Origin: Candidatus Poribacteria bacterium
GTDB taxonomy: Bacteria > Poribacteria > WGA-4E > WGA-3G
DNA length: 64,000 nt
Direction: 5' to 3'
Assembly (NCBI GenBank): GCA_022827185.1
Contig: JAJDTM010000042.1
Location: 1 to 64,000, forward strand
This document shows positions 61,391 through 64,000 of this stretch, piece after piece; the stretch's first letter is position 1, and each line of letters opens with the position of its first letter. The position numbers and the translations under genes were made by a program. The notes below the pieces were generated by a model that saw only the letters and a program-made list of their open reading frames with translations, ran no database searches and was not told where the DNA came from.

Positions 61391-63026
61391 CCTTAACAAT
61401 GACGCTAAAGTCGCTGTCCAAGGCTGCATTGCGCCGATTGCGCATACCGCAGGCAACTTTCATAAGGAATGGGATGCGTTGGCAAACTTGCGAGCTGCAG
61501 AACCAGAAAAGCAGTATGCTGCCGCCATTTTTCGTGATTTTCTCCCAACCGAAGCCGTTTCTGTGGGTGAATGTTGGGACATTAAAGAAGCCGGTGTCCA
61601 AGAATTGCTGGAACAGCTGCATCCTAACGCCTCTCTGGAAATGCGTGTGGAGATGTACGGCTTAGAAGAGTGTAAAGGTCTCCGGGCATGTCTACGCGCT
61701 TACAACGATCAATTGGTTCACATCGTGTTTCGCATCCATGCGGAATTTGCCTTAGAGAACGGTTGGTTCACACCTTCGCAGTTTGCTGGCCATCTCGTTA
61801 TAGATCGTAACCAAAAAACTGTCGTATTCTTTCAGATGCACGTCCCTCCAGGCACACTGAACTTTGATGTGCATTGGGAAACGACGTTAGAGGGTTGGGA
61901 CGCTCCCCGGTGGATTACAGATTGCGGTTACTGCTCGCAAATGGAGCTCTGGACTGGGTCAGAAGACGCTCTAAAAGACTCCGAATTTACAGAAGCAATC
62001 ACGCAAGAAGAAGCCGAACGTCTCTTAATCCAGCGATTCTACAAATCGCAGCACATTAACTGGGTATCGTTAGCGGAAGCATTGGAAATGACACAGGCAC
62101 AACAGAAGCCCGTTCATGTCATTTCACTTGATGGTCCGCTCTTTGATGAAGCCTGCTGAGGGAGCGGTAAAAGCCTGAGAGCAGGTGCTCTCTCTCATGA
62201 CCGAGTCATTAAATTTTTGAACGAAAATTTTATTAATACATGGGTTTCTAATTTTGAATTTGGCAGGAAGCCGAGCGCGAGAGAATATCTTGCCAAAAGA
62301 TACGCGAATGAATCTAAAGCGTTTGACACTACCCACCCCTTAGCAGAAGCGATCAAAAAGGGTTGGCACGAACGCTCACCTGTGGACTGTATCGTTATAT
62401 CGCCTGACTTTGAATTGAAAGGTAAACTCGCTTTGAATAAATACCTCTTCAACGGTCGCGGCTTAGAGGGTGGCAGAACAGCAGTAGAAAATTACCGACT
62501 GTTCCTCATTGAAGCCTTAGAAGGGAAATACCCCGGATTCAGTCCTGATAACGCTTTCGCTTATCTATTAGGTGAGGAAGAGGGGACCCCTGAACAGGAG
62601 AGTCCTTTCAAACCTTTCTTAACAGGCTTAGAGGTTGTCCTCAACTCTACACAGCCTACGTTGGAAGTATTGGATGTTATTCAGACGCTGAAGGTCGGTT
62701 CTCAGGATTCTACTATCGTAACAATTGATGCCACCGCCTTCGAAAATGGAGGGATACTGACCCTTGATATCCGTGTGGGGAGCGCCGAACTTGCAGGTTC
62801 TTTCTATTTGTACGATAGCGACACTGAATTTCCGTCGGAACGCGGGCTGCGCTACTATCATTCGTTTGCCAGTGCGACGGATATCTCGTCCGGTGGAACG
62901 GCGCAAATTACGTATCCTTTCTACCGAGGTCAGGTTTTTAAGCTCGTAATTGCTGCTGCCGAACGGGTGGATAACAAAGCGTCTGTCAATGCCTTTCAAG
63001 CGAGAATTTCTGTAGCAGAAAACTAA
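61353..63026 (+). CDS. Predicted selenoprotein 2: thioredoxin-like protein with Cys-Sec pair
   Basis: 557 residues with TGA at 62157-62159 decoded as selenocysteine (residue 269 from the first Met; a Met two codons later, aligned with the paralogues' starts, is equally possible). The domain order matches its neighbours: N-terminal domain (FHKEWDALANLRAAEPEK, LRAYND, FALENGWFTPSQFAGHLVIDR), thioredoxin-like part (WVSLAEALEMTQAQQKP, GPLFDEAC-U-GSGKSLRAGALSHD, FLNENFINTWV), and the C-terminal beta domain (VTIDATAFENGGILTLDIRVG). The frame after the TGA is the same as before it (62160 onward) and remains open to TAA at 63024. The next paralogue begins 1 bp later. Confidence 0.85.
62177..62192 (+). 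promoter_or_regulatory. SECIS-like hairpin 2
   Basis: GAGAGC pairs perfectly with GCTCTC around AGGT, 17 nt after the TGA. Relative to hairpin 1 one pair changes from G:C to A:T and another from G:U to G:C, so pairing is kept while the sequence changes. Confidence 0.85.
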
Positions 63027-63027
63027 A

Positions 63028-64000
63028 ATGAAAACGAACCCAAACAAAATCACACTCAATCTTAACAGTAATGCGGAAGTCAACGTCACGGGCTTCATCG
63101 CGCCGATTGAATACACAAAATATAACTTTCATGTAGAGTGGAATGCGTTGGCGAATCTGCGTGTCGCTGAACCAGAAAAGCGATATGATGCCTCTATCTT
63201 CCATGCTTTCCTTCCGGGCGAAGCCGTCTCAGTAGGTGAATCTTGGCGGATTGAAGAAGAAGGTGCACTCACACTGCTGAAGCAACTTCACACGGATCCA
63301 CATCTGGAAATGGATGCTGAAGACTCACAAGGTTTGTGGGCATGTCTCCGCGCTTACAACGATGAATTGGCTGAGATCGTGTTTCGGATTCATGCGGAAT
63401 TTGCTTTAAAGGGTGGTTGGTTCACGCCTTCCCAATTTGCTGGACATCTCGTCATTGACCGAACGAAAGAAAAGATCGTATTCTTTCAGATGCACGTGCC
63501 TAAAGGCACACTGAACTTCGATGTCGGTTGGAATACCATCGGTTGTACAGACATTGGCTTCTGCCCGCAAATAGAACTCAGCACTGGGAGGCAAGAGGTT
63601 TTGCGAGATAAGCAGTTCATAGAATCTATCACTCAGGAAGCGGCAGAACGCGCCTTAATATTGCGTTTCTACAAATCAGAACAAATTAACTGGGTATCGT
63701 TGGTCAAGGCGTTGGAAATAGCACCCGCACAACAGAAACCGATTCACGCCATCTCAATAGACGGCCCCCTTGCGGATGAATCCTGCTGAGGGAGCGGTAA
63801 AATCTTGAGGGCAGGTGTCCTTTCCGATGAACAAATCATAAAGTTCCTGAACGAAAACTTTATTAATACGTGGGTACCCAATGCCGAATTAGGGCGCGCG
63901 TCAAGTCTACGAGACCCGATCGCCAAAAGACGTGAACGCGAATCCAAGACGTTTGATACAACGCACGCCTTGGCACAAGCCATCATGAAAGGATGGACAG
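63028..64000 (+). CDS. Predicted selenoprotein 3 (3' end off the window)
   Basis: The first 253 residues run to TGA at 63787-63789, read as selenocysteine (residue 254). The same frame stays open through 63790-64000 to the window edge (GSGKILRAGVLSDEQIIKFLNENFINTWVPNAELG and onward). The domain order is as in the two upstream paralogues: LRAYNDELAEIVFRIHAEFAL, GWFTPSQFAGHLVIDR, WVSLVKALEIAPAQQKP, GPLADESC-U. The N-terminal domain is about 10-15 residues shorter than in copies 1 and 2, in the segment before the thioredoxin-like part. ATG 63028 is 1 bp after the preceding stop. Confidence 0.83.
63807..63822 (+). promoter_or_regulatory. SECIS-like hairpin 3
   Basis: GAGGGC pairs with GTCCTT (two G:U pairs) around AGGT, again 17 nt after the TGA. 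Confidence 0.75.

Noticed and set aside
60521..63789. TGA reassigned to a sense codon genome-wide
   Set aside because: TGA terminates other intact genes here, such as the enolase-family gene at 6001-6003 and the O-antigen ligase gene at 34773-34775.
59732..64000. Reading each locus as two separate genes or as pseudogenes
   Set aside because: The same codon is interrupted in all three paralogues with identical local sequence. The frame is preserved, internal starts (TTG/TTG-like) lack ribosome sites and fall inside the thioredoxin-like domain, and a covarying hairpin follows each TGA.
1..64000. tRNA and rRNA genes
   Set aside because: No cloverleaf with TTCGA-type T-loop or rRNA-like sequence was recognised by eye in the intergenic regions; a tRNAscan would be needed to exclude them formally.

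Overview
This 64 kb stretch has mid-range GC and is gene-dense. It comes from a free-living or host-associated Gram-negative-type bacterium: there is a Tat substrate, a lipoprotein, an O-antigen-ligase-like protein and periplasmic adaptor/FtsX-type permeases. The gene mix (DUF4838 and enolase-superfamily sugar genes, expanded MacB-type permeases, lamin-tail and VWA proteins, and very many REP-like palindromes with two REP-associated transposases) resembles sponge-associated candidate phylum Poribacteria. That placement is inference from remembered gene repertoires, because no rRNA or marker search was possible. No tRNA or rRNA gene and no CRISPR array was seen.

Layout. 1-4.9 kb: the 5' part of a large secreted lamin-tail-domain protein (minus strand), then a repeat-rich gap and two small membrane proteins. 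4.9-11.1 kb: metabolic genes (mandelate racemase-type enolase, DUF547 protein, Gfo/Idh oxidoreductase, toroid-fold protein, nitrilase) separated by REP palindromes and one RAYT transposase. 11.7-20.4 kb: four MacB-type permeases without an ATPase, a second RAYT, and a long coiled-coil membrane-fusion adaptor. 20.5-25.3 kb: PhnP-like hydrolase, GNAT, DegT aminotransferase, a 272-bp MITE with perfect 8-bp target duplication, and a TPR protein. 25.4-30.4 kb (minus): three-gene lipid operon encoding an acyl-CoA-reductase-like SDR, an AMP-ligase/ACP/PlsC fusion and a HAD-IB phosphatase. 30.5-38.9 kb: SpoIIE-type phosphatase, O-antigen ligase, a decayed toxin-antitoxin pair, CYTH and receiver-like proteins, and a cysteine hydrolase. 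39-46.4 kb: MFS transporter plus DUF4838 protein, a double-VWA membrane protein, and a PhoX-like Tat protein. 46.7-57.9 kb: leuS, a PD40 protein, RNase J, an orphan solute-binding lipoprotein, an AT-rich restriction-modification pair, and leuCD. 58.2-64 kb: guaB followed by three tandem paralogous genes.

The most remarkable feature is the last block. Each of the three paralogues downstream of guaB has an in-frame TGA directly after a Cys codon. Each continues open in the same frame into a conserved C-terminal half. Exactly 17 nt after each TGA there is a 6-bp hairpin with an AGGU apical loop, and its stem bases change in compensating fashion between copies. This is the signature of bacterial selenocysteine insertion. 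The products would be roughly 550-residue proteins with a thioredoxin-like domain carrying an adjacent Cys-Sec pair. A conventional annotation would split each into two fragments.
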